A stretch of 64,000 bases of DNA from Glycine soja. Lineage: Eukaryota > Streptophyta > Magnoliopsida > Fabales > Fabaceae. The notes under the pieces are model-generated. The model did not search any database. It saw only the letters and a program-made list of their open reading frames with translations, and was not told the DNA's origin. Each line of letters starts with the position of its first letter. Within the stretch, counting starts at the first letter, position 1. Positions 10,581-22,315 of this stretch are shown here, piece by piece. The translations under genes were made by a program, and so were the position numbers. Location of the stretch: positions 23,676,685-23,740,684 of the forward strand of contig NC_041003.1 of assembly GCF_004193775.1 (NCBI RefSeq). The letters are read 5' to 3'.

Positions 10581-11950
10581 GGAAAAAAAAAAAGCAAAGA
10601 GAGCGAGCAAGAAAAGAATAAGAAGGAATATAAAAAAATATATATAAAAAAATATAATAAAGGTTGTCTAGCTAAAAAACAACATGCTTTTGAAAAGAGA
10701 TGACTTCCAACTTTTCTTTGAAAAAATTTGCTGATCATAACTAGTTTTTGAAAGAATGTGTATACACCTGAAGGGTGAATGCTGTGAAAATTTTCCCGGA
10801 CGCCCAAAATGGACTCGAATGAATGCACAAATTGATAAAAGAACGTATTTTGGAAACACTGGGTTGAATTAAAATAGGGAAAATGAATCCTGAGCCCTAG
10901 TGTCACATGACCATAAAAACTTGATGCTTGAGTGTCCACATGGGTGCATGCGTGACCAGTTTTGCATAAAATTTCCTAATCATCATTGTTGCATGTGTAT
11001 CATGGAAATAATGTAGGACATCCCCTTTATCCCCGAACCGCTGGCCAAACCCTGACATATATCATGACCAGCCGTTCTACAAGCCTTGAGCCTAAATCCC
11101 AACTCACCATAATCCTTACCCTCGAAAGAAAACACAAAGAGAAGGAAAATTCCCAATCCAAGAAAGGGAGAAGACACAAAAAAAGAAGAGAGAATTCCCA
11201 ATCCAAGAAAGGGAGAAGACACAAAACAGAAAGAAAATTCCAATGAAAGAGTGGGAGAAAGCAAAAAAAAAAAAGAAGAAGAAGAAAGGAAAATTCTCGA
11301 TCAAGGATCAGAAAAAAACAGAAGAAATATGAAGAAAGGTCTTCGAACCAGACAATATCTGAACAATACAGAATTGTCACCAAGTAAACAAAAAAGAGAG
11401 GAAACCACGACCGAAAATGGCCCTCTCCCTTTGATTGCCAACCAAAATCTTGTGCGCTAACGACTTTCTCGCCACGCACTAAACAAAAACAGAAAAGGAA
11501 AAGGCAAAAACACTCAAAGCCAAATTCCCCACCTAAAAACCATTCCCAAAATAAGTCCTATTGATCCATGATCACGCATGTAATCTTTGATTTGTTAGGA
11601 AATGATTTGCAAAATCAAGTCATGACATATCTATGGTTCGGAATTAGGATGAAACACTTACCTGTGTGAGATTGATACACTTTGAGTGATTTTCTCCTAT
11701 CTTTGTTGGACCCAGTGTTTCCTCTAAATGGTCGTTTAGAAATGAAATGCTAACATCCAAAATCTCATTTACGGTTATGAGAAAATTTCATCAGCATACT
11801 CTCCTTCCCCGATAGACACATTGTTTTTCATCCAGAAAGCATATGTTTCTCTGATCAGTTGGAAGTTTTGTCTCTTTACTAAAGCATGTTCGCATTTTGG
11901 TGAAGAAAACAGCGAGACTATTTTTAGTCTCACAGTTGTCAAGAACTACG
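10581..11950 (+). repeat. 3' region module, first copy of a diverged duplication
   Basis: The order is: hairpin-leader-like AAATTGATAAAAGAACGTA (about 10830), TGCTTGAGTG, purine-rich GAAAGGGAGAAGAC repeats (11140-11300), a GGAAATGATTTG block, GTGTTTCCTCTAAATGG, and GAACTACGTAGGTC (11943). The same order recurs at about 12790-13900. C (61800-63130) and, inverted, D (19540-20679 plus 22316-22500) have one copy. The lysine-rich or phenylalanine-rich ORFs here are composition artefacts. Confidence 0.6.
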
Positions 11951-13912
11951 TAGGTCTGAGTTCCTCATCACAAATTGAGGATACGTAGGAGCAAAAGCCC
12001 TGCTTTTGTCGACCACCCCACTTTTTGTTACCGTGTCCCAAGAGACCGGTGGCATGCGGAGCCACATGACCGTGGGATCCCCAGATTCATGTTCTTTTAT
12101 GTTTCATCCTTTATCATTTACATGACTTGAGGGACTAACGTTTGTTTTTTAATGTCACGATTGTCATTTGTTTTGTGCATATATTTTGTTTGGACTATTG
12201 CATTAGTGCTTACTTCGTTGTTGTCAATAGTGTTTGTTGAAATTCTGGAACCGTGTAGAGTTTTTCATTTAGGAACGTCGTCCTAAAAATAAAATGAACC
12301 AAAATCATAATAAAAAGAAAGAAGCGTTGTGAATAAAATGTCTGCGTATGCAAAGAAAATGGAAAGTGTGTATAAAAGGATTTTTTTGTGTGTAAATGAT
12401 GCGTGGAAAGGAATTCTTGTGTGTGTGAGCAACGAGTGTATATGAAGAAACTTTTGTGTGAACCATAAGTGTGTGTTGGGAAAAATAAAAAAATCTTTGA
12501 ACGTAAATAGGGTTTGTATATAGACCGTGTGACGTAAAGAGAAAGAGTTCCAATGCGTGTACAGAAAAAGTTTGTCATGTATAAGAATATAGATGTACAA
12601 AGAAAGGTTTTCCTCATAAAGGACCACAGGTGTATAATTTTGTGAATGAAACAAAAAGGAAAAAGAAAGAAAGACCGTGAAGGTCGACATGTTATAGTTA
12701 AGAAGTATAAATCATTCGTAAAGAGCAAACGTATCTTCTGGAAACAAGGGACTGATGCTAAGAGTTTATTTTCCGGAATAACCGAGATAAGGATGAATGA
12801 ATTCATTGAACTGATAAAAGAACATAATTGGGAAACGTTGGGTCTGTTTGTGTAAATTCCCAACCGTAGTATCACAATGCCATAAACGGGATGCTTGAGT
12901 GCCCACCTGGCTATAGCCATGACTAATTTTGCACGTTGTTTTCAAATCATCATTGTCACGTGTGCCTTGTGGAGTAATGTGGGAGTATGGCCCGAGACCG
13001 ACACCTTGACACCCAAATTTGTTTTGCCCTAGATATCAAGATTGGGTTCCCACGATAAAAGACCCCATTGAAACACAACCTTAGACTTTTTTTTGAACCT
13101 TGGCCTATCAAAAGAATCCTCATCCTTTCCCTCGAAGCAAAGGACAGCGGAATCTCCTCAAGGGAGAGCAAATAGAATGCTGAAACCCGATTTCCCAAAG
13201 AAAGGAAAGGAGGAAGTGGAAAGAAAAGGAAGAAATGAAAAGAAAAGAAAGAAAAAGAACAATAAAAAAGAAAGAAAAAGAAGGATTCTCGATCGAAGAT
13301 CAAAAGGAAGTGAAAATGGAAGAGATCGGAGGAAAACAGAGTAATTCTCGATCAATGAAAGAAACGGAATGGAAAATCTTCAGACCAGATAAATTTTCGG
13401 CAAAAATAAGTGACTATTGGCAAAGGAAAACCCATTTTTGGTGTCTCTTCCTTCAGATTGCCATTCAAGGTCGTTGTCGACTGGCGATATCCCACCCCAC
13501 CTGAACAAAGAGGAAAAGACCGAAACACCCAGCTTCCTCTCCAAAAACACTACCCTCGAGAAATTCCTATTGGTCCGTGATCGTACATTTGATCTTTGAT
13601 TTGTTAGGAAGTCGTGTGCAAAATAGAGTCATGGTGCAGTTATGGTTTGGGAATAGGATAAAACACTTGCCTTGTGAGTTTTATACACTATGAGTGATTT
13701 ATTTTCAGCTTAGCCCGTGTTTCCCCTGCATGTTCATTCAAAAGCTAAAAGTTGACGTCCTGCCCTTCATTCTCGGTTACAAGGAAGATTACCCTTAGCA
13801 CAAGTATATTGTTTCTCTAAGATATGATGCTCTCGCGAATGATTTATTTTTCTTTACAAAAAGCATGTTTGCCTTTCAGGTGGAAAAACCCGGTGGACCG
13901 TTTGGTCCCGCC
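11951..13912 (+). repeat. 3' region module, second diverged copy, with intervening sequence
   Basis: After a CTACGTAG/TACGTAGG block and TGTCGACCACCCC (to about 12018) comes an unrecognised stretch (12020-12780). A second diverged module follows, with AACTGATAAAAGAACATAA, TGCTTGAGTGCCC, purine-rich GGAAAGGAGGAAG and ATTTGTTAGGAAG. A 236-codon minus-strand ORF at 12210-12920 is Phe/His/Thr-rich with no recognisable domain and is not called. Confidence 0.55.
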
Positions 13913-14180
13913 AACCCCCTTTTTCGGAGCCCCATGAATGTTATTGCCTAGCGCTGTTCATGTGTCCTCCACCTTCGAGTTTGGAGCTATGTTTCATGAT
14001 TGCCTAAGTGCAGACCCTCAAGGCAATCCTCCATTCTCCCCCTTTTTCAGAGCCCCATGAATGTTATTGCCTAATGTTGTTCATGTGTCCTCCACCATTG
14101 AGTTTGGAGCTATGCTTCATGATTGCCTAAGTGTGGACCCTCAAGGCAATCCTCTATTCTCCCCCTTTTTTCGGAGCCCC
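13913..14180. repeat. 124-bp satellite repeat, about two units, at the end of element A
   Basis: The units match the monomer that fills 39293-49254 (GGAGCCCCATGAATG, TTGCCTAGCGCTG, GTGCGGACCCTCAAGG). The array stops at TCGGAGCCCC and continues without a break as LTR sequence (GCTTTTGTCGACC), sharing AGCCCC with the LTR at the join. Confidence 0.85.
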
Positions 14181-14470
14181 GCTTTTGTCGACCTCAAAAA
14201 ATAAAAAAAAATAAAAGTTAAGGTAACACAATTCCACAATTCTTAAAAATAGGTTGTTGTCCTTTGGGACAAACGTGAGAGGTGCTAATACCTTCCTCAA
14301 ACGTAAATACAACTCCCGAACTTACAATTTTCATTTTGACCGGTTTCCTTCGGTTTTTTCCGACGTTTTCCACAAATAAACGTTGGCGACGACTCCGCGC
14401 ATCTTTCCTCCTTTGGAAAGCGCACCCGTGAGCCTCGCCTTCGCTCGCCTGCAAAGGGCACGTTGCGACA
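14181..14470 (+). mobile_element. 3' LTR remnant of element A
   Basis: Only the last 290 bp of an LTR are present, starting at GCTTTTGTCGACC and ending GGGCACGTTGCGACA. The U3, TATA box and polypurine tract are absent. The terminal-region hairpin TTGTCC/GGACAA is intact at 14257-14272. The subtype matches the 5' LTR of A. Confidence 0.8.
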
Positions 14471-16086
14471 CCTTGCTCAACCATAAAATTACATTTTTCA
14501 AAATTTAGAACAAGGATAGTTTCAATGCATCTATTCAAAACTTTTTCCAGACTATCTAATCAAGCATCAAAACAGGATCCATATACAGTGAAATCATCCA
14601 TAAACACCTCTATGCAATTTTCTAAAAAATCACTAAAAATACTAATCATGCACCAGTGGAAGGTACCAGGGGCATTGCACAGGCCGAAAGGCATCCTCCT
14701 GTAGGCAAAAGTGCCAAAGGGGCAGGTGAATATGGTCTTTTCCTGATCCTCAGGAGCAATAGTGATTTGCATATAACCAGAAAAACCATCAAGGAAACAG
14801 TAGTGAGATTTACCTGTTAGGCGTTCAAGCATTTGGTCAATGAATGGCAGGGGAAAATGGTCCTTTTTGGTAACCTGGTTCAGCCTCCTATAGTCGATGT
14901 AGACTCTCCAACTGTTATGCACCCGAGTAGGATATAATTACTGGAAAACTTTTGCTCTCATCTAAGTAAGCATATTTTAAATTTGATGGCAGAGGCTTCA
15001 ATTCTTGTGTGGGCAGCTGGATAATGGTAGAAAGAGATGGTTTCTCAGCCTGTACCACATAAAGAAAGTCAGAGGTATGTGTACTTCCTGAAACATGGTT
15101 AGTTTTATCCGACACTTGAAAATCAATCTCAAGAGGTAAAACATCACCAGACATGTAATCAATATAAATTTCAGATTCACTCTCATCATCAAATTCAGAC
15201 ATATGATCAAGTACAAATTCAGATTCAATGCATGAAGAGTGACATGCATGCAAATTAGAATGAAGATCAGTCATGTATTCATCAATAATATGGTCAATTA
15301 TTTCAACACGAAATAAAGAAAGATCTTTAGATAGGTGTTTCATAGCATCAAGAATATTAAAATGAACAGTTATATCACCAAACTCCATAGATAGTGTGCC
15401 TGCATATACATCTATCTTAGTTCTAGCAGTTTTCACAAAAGGTCTGCCTAGAATGATGGGAACTGATCCTTTAGAAAATCCCTCCTCCATGTTCAAAATA
15501 TAAAAATAAGAAGGGAAAATCAGTTCACTAACTCTAACTAAGACATCCTCTATGAAACCAGCAGGATAGGCAACACTTCTATTAGCTAAATGAATTACCA
15601 CATCAGTTGACTACAAAGGACCTAGAGATAGAAAATTAAAAATAGACAGAGGCATAACACTAATAGAAGCTCCTAAATCTAGCATGGCATTCTCAAATTT
15701 ATTGTTCCCCATAATGCAAGGTATACAGATAGTACCTGGGTCCTTACATTTCTCAGGAATTTGAGGAACAGATTTACCTATCAATGTTGACACATTTCTA
15801 CCCATGCTAATACTTTCATTGCCTTTGAGCTTCCTTTTGTGGGTGCACAAGTCCTTTAGAAACTTGGCATATCTTGGAATCTACTTGATGGCATCTAGCA
15901 GAGGTAAGTTCACCTCTACATTCCTGAAGGTCTCCAAGATCTCCTTTTCCGCTTCTTCCATTTTTTTGTTTGGAATTGCTCTAGGTGGGAATGGAAGAGG
16001 GATAGGATGCTGTTGTAAGTCAGAATTACTAGAAGAAGGTCCACCTGCATGAAAATTTTGTTAGGAAACTTTCTCTTTTGTGCAGC
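14471..16086 (-). pseudogene. pol: Athila-type gypsy fragment: protease to reverse transcriptase
   Basis: This minus-strand remnant of a different gypsy lineage would have processed the polyprotein and copied element RNA. Read right to left, the gag-protease linker carries the protease motif DLGASISVMP (15850-15611). Downstream is GRPFVKTARTKIDV, typical of the Athila protease tail (15601-15400), then a diverged linker. The RT part (14922-14471) has YIDYRRLNQV, a conserved LPFIDQMLERL, FCLxGF-like palm sequence and the catalytic FMDDF. A TAG stop separates the protease part from the tail near 15611. The linker and RT fingers are shortened near 14920, and RT ends abruptly at 14471. No LTR of its own is visible. 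The lineage call rests on DLGAS and FMDDF as I know Athila elements. Confidence 0.8.
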
Positions 16087-17847
16087 AGTCGCAACCTACC
16101 CTTCCGCGGGAGGGCGACGCGGGGCTCACGTGTGCGTCTTCCAAGAAAGGAATACGCGCGGAGTCGCCACCAACGTTTATTTGAGGAAAACGTCGGAAAA
16201 ACCGGAAAAGACGTGGTCTACAAATTTTAAGTGAAAGGTTCGGGAGTTGTATTTATGCACGGGGAAGGTATTAGCACCCCACACGTCCGTCACAAGGGAC
16301 GACAGCCTTTAATCGAATGTGCAAACATGACTTTAATTTTTATGTTCCCTTTTACGTCTTTATTTCTTTTTGTACTTTTTATATTTTTATCTTTTTGCGG
16401 TCGACAAGGGTGTTTCCCTTTGCTCCTACGTATTCCTCAATTGTGATAAGGAAATCAGACCTACGTAGTTCTTTGAGAACAAAGTGTTTGGTTAAGTTGC
16501 TTTTATCCCCCTTTTTTTGCAAAAATGTGTTTTTATTGAATGAAAGGTCATTTAAGGCGTTGGACCATTAAACAATCTTTCGATTCTTTTGAAAAGAGAG
16601 AAAACATTAAGGCATTGGACCATTAATGATCTCTTTATTTTTGAAAGAGGTAATAAAGTTACGTGTTGATTTTAGGCCCTTTTTTAGAAATCTATATTTA
16701 AACAATAAAGGTGGAAAAGACCATTTCAAGGCGTTGGACCTTTAAAAATGGCTTTTTAGGTGATGACAAAAAGTTTGGTTTATGAATTGATTTTAGCCTT
16801 AGTTTCACTTTTGTTATTAGTCAATTCGATTAAGAAAGGAAAATCTGAAAAAAAAAACGTCCGATTGATTTTTTGATTTATTTTACTAAAAGATATTTTG
16901 GATTATTATATTATTATTTTACCTCTTTTTGGTTTCCAATGTGGTTACGGCATGACCGAACGGTCGGATTTCATTTTAACAGAAATTTATGGATGTTACA
17001 ATTCAAATGATCGGTGAAAATTTATTTTATTTTTTGATTAGGCGAGAAAATGACTTATGTTAATGACTAAAGTACGTCAAAAAGGGGTACGGAAAGTAAA
17101 TGAAATGAAAATAAAAGCACGCGAAACAAATGAGGACCACTAAGGGTACATAGAATGAATTGAAAAGTTCGATTTTGGGAACTTACCTGTTGAAGACCGA
17201 AGAACGGTTGAAAATCTTCGCGAAATCACCCACGGAAACATTTCGGAAGTGCCTCGGCTTGGATTTTCTTCACGGAAACAATTTTTCTCACTAATTTTAA
17301 GTGATTCTCAGATACTAGCAGGGTTGAACATTTTTGTTCTTCCCTCCTTCCCCTATTTATAGAAAAAGGAAGGAGATGTTTGCCACCCAGCTCGCCCAGG
17401 CAAGCTAGGTTGCTTCCTCCAGAAGAAACCGCCTTCTGGAGGAACATTCCTAGAAGGCCCAAGTCGGCCTGGTTGCTATTTGAACCCCCATTTTTACTAA
17501 ATACACCCCTTGCTCTTTTTTGGTGATTCTTTATCCGTAACGTTATGAATTTCGTAACGATGCTTGTTTTCTTTCCGTAATGTTACGAAACCTTACGGAT
17601 CACGTAATCATCCCCCTTTCGGGCTTCCGGGATGTTACGGAACTTTACGGATTGCACAGTAACACTTCCTTTTAATTTCTGGCATGTCACGGAACTTCAT
17701 GGATCGTGCTACAATGCCTTCTTTGACTTCCGGCATGTCACGAAACTTCACGAATTGCCTAACGATGGGTGCCAAGTACCTCGAAGTTGTCAAACGAGGG
17801 TCGCATCCCAACAACGGATGGTCCCTGGACGAAATTAGGGTATGACA
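16087..17847 (-). mobile_element. 3' LTR of element D (Ogre/Tat type), inverted
   Basis: This 1761-bp LTR has its TGTCATACCC end at 17847, immediately next to a polypurine tract, which marks it as the 3' LTR of a minus-strand element. Its outer end reads GGTTGCGACT rather than GGTTGCGACA. A TATA box (17354-17361), donor-like GTAAGT (17181-17186), one CTACGTAG block (16397-16475) and an imperfect terminal-region hairpin (about 16287-16305) are present. No target duplication could be found because the other end of D is truncated. Confidence 0.85.
17354..17361 (-). promoter_or_regulatory. TATA box of element D LTR
   Basis: TATAAATA on the minus strand, followed by GGGGAAGG, lies in the position shared by all complete LTR copies. 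Confidence 0.65.
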
Positions 17848-17860
17848 GTTGCCCCTCTTT
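17848..17860 (-). promoter_or_regulatory. Polypurine tract of element D
   Basis: On the minus strand AAAGAGGGGCAAC directly precedes the LTR start TGTCATACCC. This is the expected plus-strand primer site of an LTR retrotransposon and the only one in the window. Confidence 0.8.
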
Positions 17861-18330
17861 ACTTGTCTTTTATTGTAGATAAAAGGGAAGTAAAGATAAG
17901 ACACTAATTTCGTTCGAGCGAAACACCATTCGGCCAGTGAATCTCCCTGCCAGCGGAACCTGCAAAAATTTGAAAATGATCAGTACCGACACATCATCCT
18001 GATACTGTCGAATTTGTTCCTCTTGGTTCATACAAGACGCAGAATGACCATAATTTGTCTCTGCGTGTTGTTGGACATGATCAAGCCTGGGCGGCAAGAC
18101 ACAGAATGACCATAATTTGTCTTTACGTGCCACCGGACACGATCGCCTCTGGATGGCGAAAAGGTGTGCGGAATGACCATAATTTGTCTCCGCCCACCTC
18201 TTAACTTACTGTCCCCGAATAACAAAGGGCGCAAAATTTGTCTCTGTGCGTTTATCACTCGACTTGCGAAATTTGAATGAAAAATGGCGCAAAATCTGTC
18301 TCTGCGCATTTATCACACATCGAACGTGCG
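17861..18330 (-). repeat. Diverged hairpin repeats next to the 3' LTR of D
   Basis: On the plus strand GAATGACCATAATTTGTCT recurs three times (about 18042, 18104, 18170). It is flanked by arms CGCA/TGCG, CACA/diverged, and TGCG/CCGC, so the stem is kept with changed bases in the third copy. Two further hairpins, GCGCA-N10-TGTGC (about 18230) and GCGCA-N10-TGCGC (about 18290), follow. No coding potential is seen. Confidence 0.65.
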
Positions 18331-19480
18331 GATAACCGCATGTCATCGGGCCTGCTGCCTCTGGATGACAAAAGGCGCAGAAGACGACGTTAGTCTCAGC
18401 GTGCTATCATGCTTTGAGTCTTATAGATAGGAAAAGAAAGTTTAAAAGTACGGGAAGAAATAGTTCCCGCGTGTCATCCGGCCCGCCGCCTCTGGATGAC
18501 AAAAGGTGCAGAAGACGACGTTAGTCTCTGCGTGCTATCATGCTTTGAGTCTTATAGATAGCAAAAAAGTGTGGAACCAAATGGTTCCCGCATGTCATCG
18601 GGCCCGCCGCCTCTGGATGACAAAAAGTGCAAAAGACAACGTTAGTCTTTGCGTGCTATCATGCTTTGAGTCGTATAGACAGCAAAAGAAAGTTTAAAAG
18701 TGCGGGACCAAATGGTTCTCGCATGTCATCGGGCCCGCCACCTCTGGATGACAAAAGGTGCAAAAGACGACGTTAGTCTCCGTGTGCTATCATGCTTTGA
18801 GTCTAATAGATAGCAAAAGAAAGTTTTAAAGGTGCGGGACCAAATGGTTCCTGCATGTCATCGGGCCCGCCGCCTCTGGATGACAAAAGGCGCAGAAGAT
18901 GACATTAGTCTCTGCGTGCTATCATGCTTTGACTCTTATAGATAGCAAAAGTATTTTAAAAGTGCAGGACGAAATGGTTCCCGCATGTCATCGGGCCCGC
19001 CGCCTCTGGATGACAAAAGGCGCAGAAGACAATGTTACGGTCTCTGCGTGCTATCATGCTTTGAGTCTTAGAGATAGCAAAAGAAAGTGCGGGACCAAAT
19101 GGTTCCCGCATGTCATTAGGCCCGCCGCCTCTGGATGACAAAAGGTGCAGAAGATGACGTTAGTCTCTGCGTGCTATCATGCTTTGAGTCTTATAGATAG
19201 CAAAAGAAAATGCGGGACCAAATGGTTCCTGCTTGTCATTGGGCCCGCCGCCTCTGGATGACAAAAGGCACAGAAGACGACGCTACGGTCTCTGTGTGCT
19301 ATCATGCTTTGAGTCTTAGAGATAGCAAAAGAAAGTGCGGGACCAAATAGTTCCCGCATGTCATTGGGCCCGCTGCCTCTGGATGACAAAAGGCGCAGAA
19401 GACGATGTTAGTCTCTGCATGCTATCATGCTTTGAGTCTTATAGATAGCAAAAAGAAGTGTAAGCGGATAACCATCAGGT
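18331..19480 (-). repeat. Tandem array of about 115-132-bp units in the 3' region of D
   Basis: About nine units each carry GCCCGCCGCCTCTGGATGAC, GCAGAAGACGACGTTAGTC and TGCTATCATGCTTTGAGTC. Two inverted repeats recur in each unit: GCGGGACCA-AAT-GGTTCCCGC (imperfect) and CGCAGA...TCTGCG enclosing GAC...GTC. The array occupies the same slot, next to a CTACGTAG block, as the 101-bp array of C (63166-64000). Confidence 0.85.
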
Positions 19481-20674
19481 GTCTCCGCATGTCACATGAC
19501 CACAGGGTCAGTATGACAGAGATTGTGGGGCGGCCGACAAAAGCGAGGCTCTTGCTCCTACGTATGCTTAACGAGGAACTCAGACCTACGTAGTTCTGGA
19601 TAACTTGTGAGACTAAAAATAGTCTGTGTTTTCTTCGCTAAAATGCAAACATGCTTTAGTAAAGAGAGAAAACTTCCAACTAATCAGAGCAACGTATGCT
19701 TTTCGGATGAAAAACAATGTGTCTACCGGGGAAGGGGAGCATGCTGATGAAATTTTCTCATAACCATAAATGAGACTTTGGATGTTAGCATTTCGCTTCT
19801 AAATGACCATTTAGAGGAAACACTGGGCTCAACAAAAATAGAAGAAAATCACTAATTCCGAACCATAGATATGCCATGACTTGATTTTGCAAATTATTTC
19901 CTATCAAATCAAAGATTACATGCATGATCATTGATCAATAGGACTTCTTCTTGGGAATGGGTTTTTTGGTGGGAAATTTGGCTTTGAGTGTTTTTGGCTT
20001 TTTCCTTTTCTGTTTTTGTTTAGCGCGAGGCGAACAAGTCACCGACGCACTGGACTTTGGTTGGCAATTAAAAGGAGAAGACCACTTTAGGTCGTGGTTT
20101 CCTTTCTTTCCTTATTTGGTGATAACTCTGTATTTGTTCAGATGTCGTCTGGTCCAAAGACCTTTCTGTATATTTCTTCTATTTTCTTCCGATCTTTGAT
20201 CGGGAATTTTATTTCTTTTTTTGCTTTCTCCCACTCTTTGATTGGGAATTTTCTCTTTTGGTTTTCGTCCGCTCTTTTGATTGGGAATTTCCTTTCTTTT
20301 TTTTTTGTTTTCTTCTGAGGGCAAGGATTGACATTCTCACCATAGATCAAGGTTTATGGTAAGTTAGGATTTTGGCTCAAGGCTTGTAGCATGGCTAGAC
20401 ATGCTATATGTCAGGGTTTGGTTTGGTTCAAGGATAAAGGGGATGTCCTACATTATTTCCATGACACAAATGCAACAATGATGATTTGGAAATTTTATGC
20501 AAAACTAGTCGTGCAAGCACCTATGTGGACACTGAAGTGTCAAATTTTTATGGTCATGTGATGCTAGGGCTCACGATTCATTTCCTCTATTTTAGTCAAC
20601 CTAGTGCTTCCAAAATATGTTCTTTTATCAATTTGTGCATTCATCCGAGTCTATTTTGGGTGTTCGAAAACTTT
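19481..20674 (-). other. 3' region of element D, non-coding
   Basis: This is the reverse complement of the module in A (10800-11950) and C (61900-63130), with a CTACGTAG block at 19530-19597, CCATTTAGAGGAAACACTGG, and pyrimidine-rich TTTGATTGGGAATTTC repeats (20170-20300). ORFs here arise from base composition. A solo LTR interrupts the module at 20680. Confidence 0.7.
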
Positions 20675-20679
20675 CACAG
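20675..20679. repeat. Left target site duplication CACAG
   Basis: CACAG precedes the LTR start TGTCATACCC and recurs at 22311-22315 after GTTGCGACA. The flanking element D sequence is continuous across the insertion when compared with A 10740-10810 (inverted). Confidence 0.9.
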
Positions 20680-22310
20680 TGTCATACCCTAATTTCGTCC
20701 GGGGATTATAATTTGATGATATACAACCATTGATTGGCCGCTTCGAGATATGTGGCACCCTTTGTTGCACAATATGTGAAGTCCCGAGACGTGCCGAAAA
20801 TCAAAAGGAAGCAGGCTTACGCGATCCGTGAAAATTCCATGATGTGACGGAAATCGAAAGGAGGTATTTTTCGCAATCCGTGAGTTTTCGTAACTTCTTC
20901 GAAAGCTAAAAAAGAGTAAATACATAATTCGTAAGGACTCGAAACCTTGCGGAAGGAAAATAAGTATTGTTACAAAATTCGTAAACTTTCGTAATGTTAC
21001 GGAAAAAGAATTACCAAAAAAGGTAGAGGGGGGTGCATTTAGTAAAAAGGGGATACAAATAGCAATCAGGCCCACTTGGGCCTTTCAGATTCTTCCTCCA
21101 GAAGGTTGTTGCTTCTTGAGGAGGCAATCTTGCTCGCCTGGGCGAGCTGAGCTTGCCTGGGCGAGCTGGGTGGCAAGCTCCTCCCCTATTTTGCTATAAA
21201 TAGGGGGAGGAGTGAAGGGAGAAGGGGTTCAGCCTTCTTGGCACTTCTCATTCTCTCGAAATTGTTGAGGAAAATTATTTCTGTGAATAAAATCAAAGCC
21301 GAGGCGCTTCCGTAACGTTTCCGTAACGTTTCCGTGAGTAATTACGCGAAGATTCTCGACCGTTCTTCAACATTCATCGTTTGTTCTTCGTTTTCTTCAG
21401 TCTTCAACGGGTAAGTACCTCGAACCGAGCTTTTCAATTCATTCTATGTACCCGTGGTGGTCCACATTTTGTTTCATGTATTTTTATTCTCGTTTTCATT
21501 CGCTTTCTATACCCCCTTTTGACGTGCTTAAGTCATTTATTTAAGTCATTTCTCGCCTAATCTAAAAATAAAATAAATTTCCACCGATCGTTTGAATTGT
21601 ATCATCTGTTAATTTTGGTTAAAATGAATTCTGATCGTTCGGTCGTGCCGTAACCACGTTGGAAATCAAAAAAGAGGTAAAATAATAATATAATAATAAA
21701 AAAATACCTTTTAGTAAAATAAAGCGAAAAATCAATCGGACGTTTTCTCTTTGGGATTTCTCATTCTTAATTGAATTGACTAATAACTAAAGTGAAACTA
21801 AGGCTAAAATCAACTCGCCTAGTCAAGCTCGTCCACAAAAAATAGGGTTTTGAAAGTTTATCATTTCAGTGTCTTACCAAGTAAAATGGATCATTTTTAA
21901 GGTCCAACGCCTTAAAATGATCACCTTTCAAGTAAAAAGAATCACTTGATTCACGCATAAGAAAGAACTACGTAGGTCTGATTTCCTCTTCGATGGAGGG
22001 TACGTAGGAGCAAAAGCCCCGCTTTTGTCGACCTCAAAAAATAAAAAGAAATAAAAGTTAAGGTAATACAATTTCCACGATTCGAAAAAATAGGCTAATG
22101 TCCTTTGAGATAAACGTGAGAGGTGCTAATACCTTCCTCAAGCGTAAATACAACTCCCGAACTTAGAATTTTCATTTTGACCGGTTTCCTTCGGTTTTTC
22201 CGACGTTTTCCACAAATAAATGTTGGTGGTGACTCCGCACATCTTTCCTCCTTTGGAAAGCGCACCTGTGAGCCTCGCCTTCGCTCGCCCGCAAAGGGCA
22301 CGTTGCGACA
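20680..22310 (+). mobile_element. Solo LTR (Ogre/Tat type) inserted in element D
   Basis: This complete 1631-bp LTR, TGTCATACCC to GTTGCGACA, is flanked by CACAG on both sides. Landmarks are TTACGGAA-type octamers (about 20860-21010), the GC palindrome region (21126-21165), a TATA box (21195-21202), donor-like GTAAGT (21411-21416), one CTACGTAG block (about 21966-22030) and a degraded terminal-region hairpin (about 22095-22112). It ends with the GCAAAGGGCACGTTG subtype, the same as element A. Confidence 0.92.
21195..21202 (+). promoter_or_regulatory. TATA box of solo LTR
   Basis: TATAAATA followed by GGGGGAGG, about 20 bp downstream of the GC-rich palindromes; the position is conserved across LTR copies. 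Confidence 0.7.
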
Positions 22311-22315
22311 CACAG
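22311..22315. repeat. Right target site duplication CACAG
   Basis: Second copy of the five-base duplication; element D sequence resumes after it. Confidence 0.9.

Noticed and set aside
11027..11479. Phe-rich minus-strand ORFs (and 62164-62541) as membrane proteins
   Set aside because: They translate purine-rich tandem repeats; frames are not conserved between A and C, so apparent membrane segments come from base composition.
12210..12920. 236-codon minus-strand ORF as a host gene
   Set aside because: Phe/His/Thr-rich composition from an A-rich strand, no domain, and no counterpart in B, C or D.
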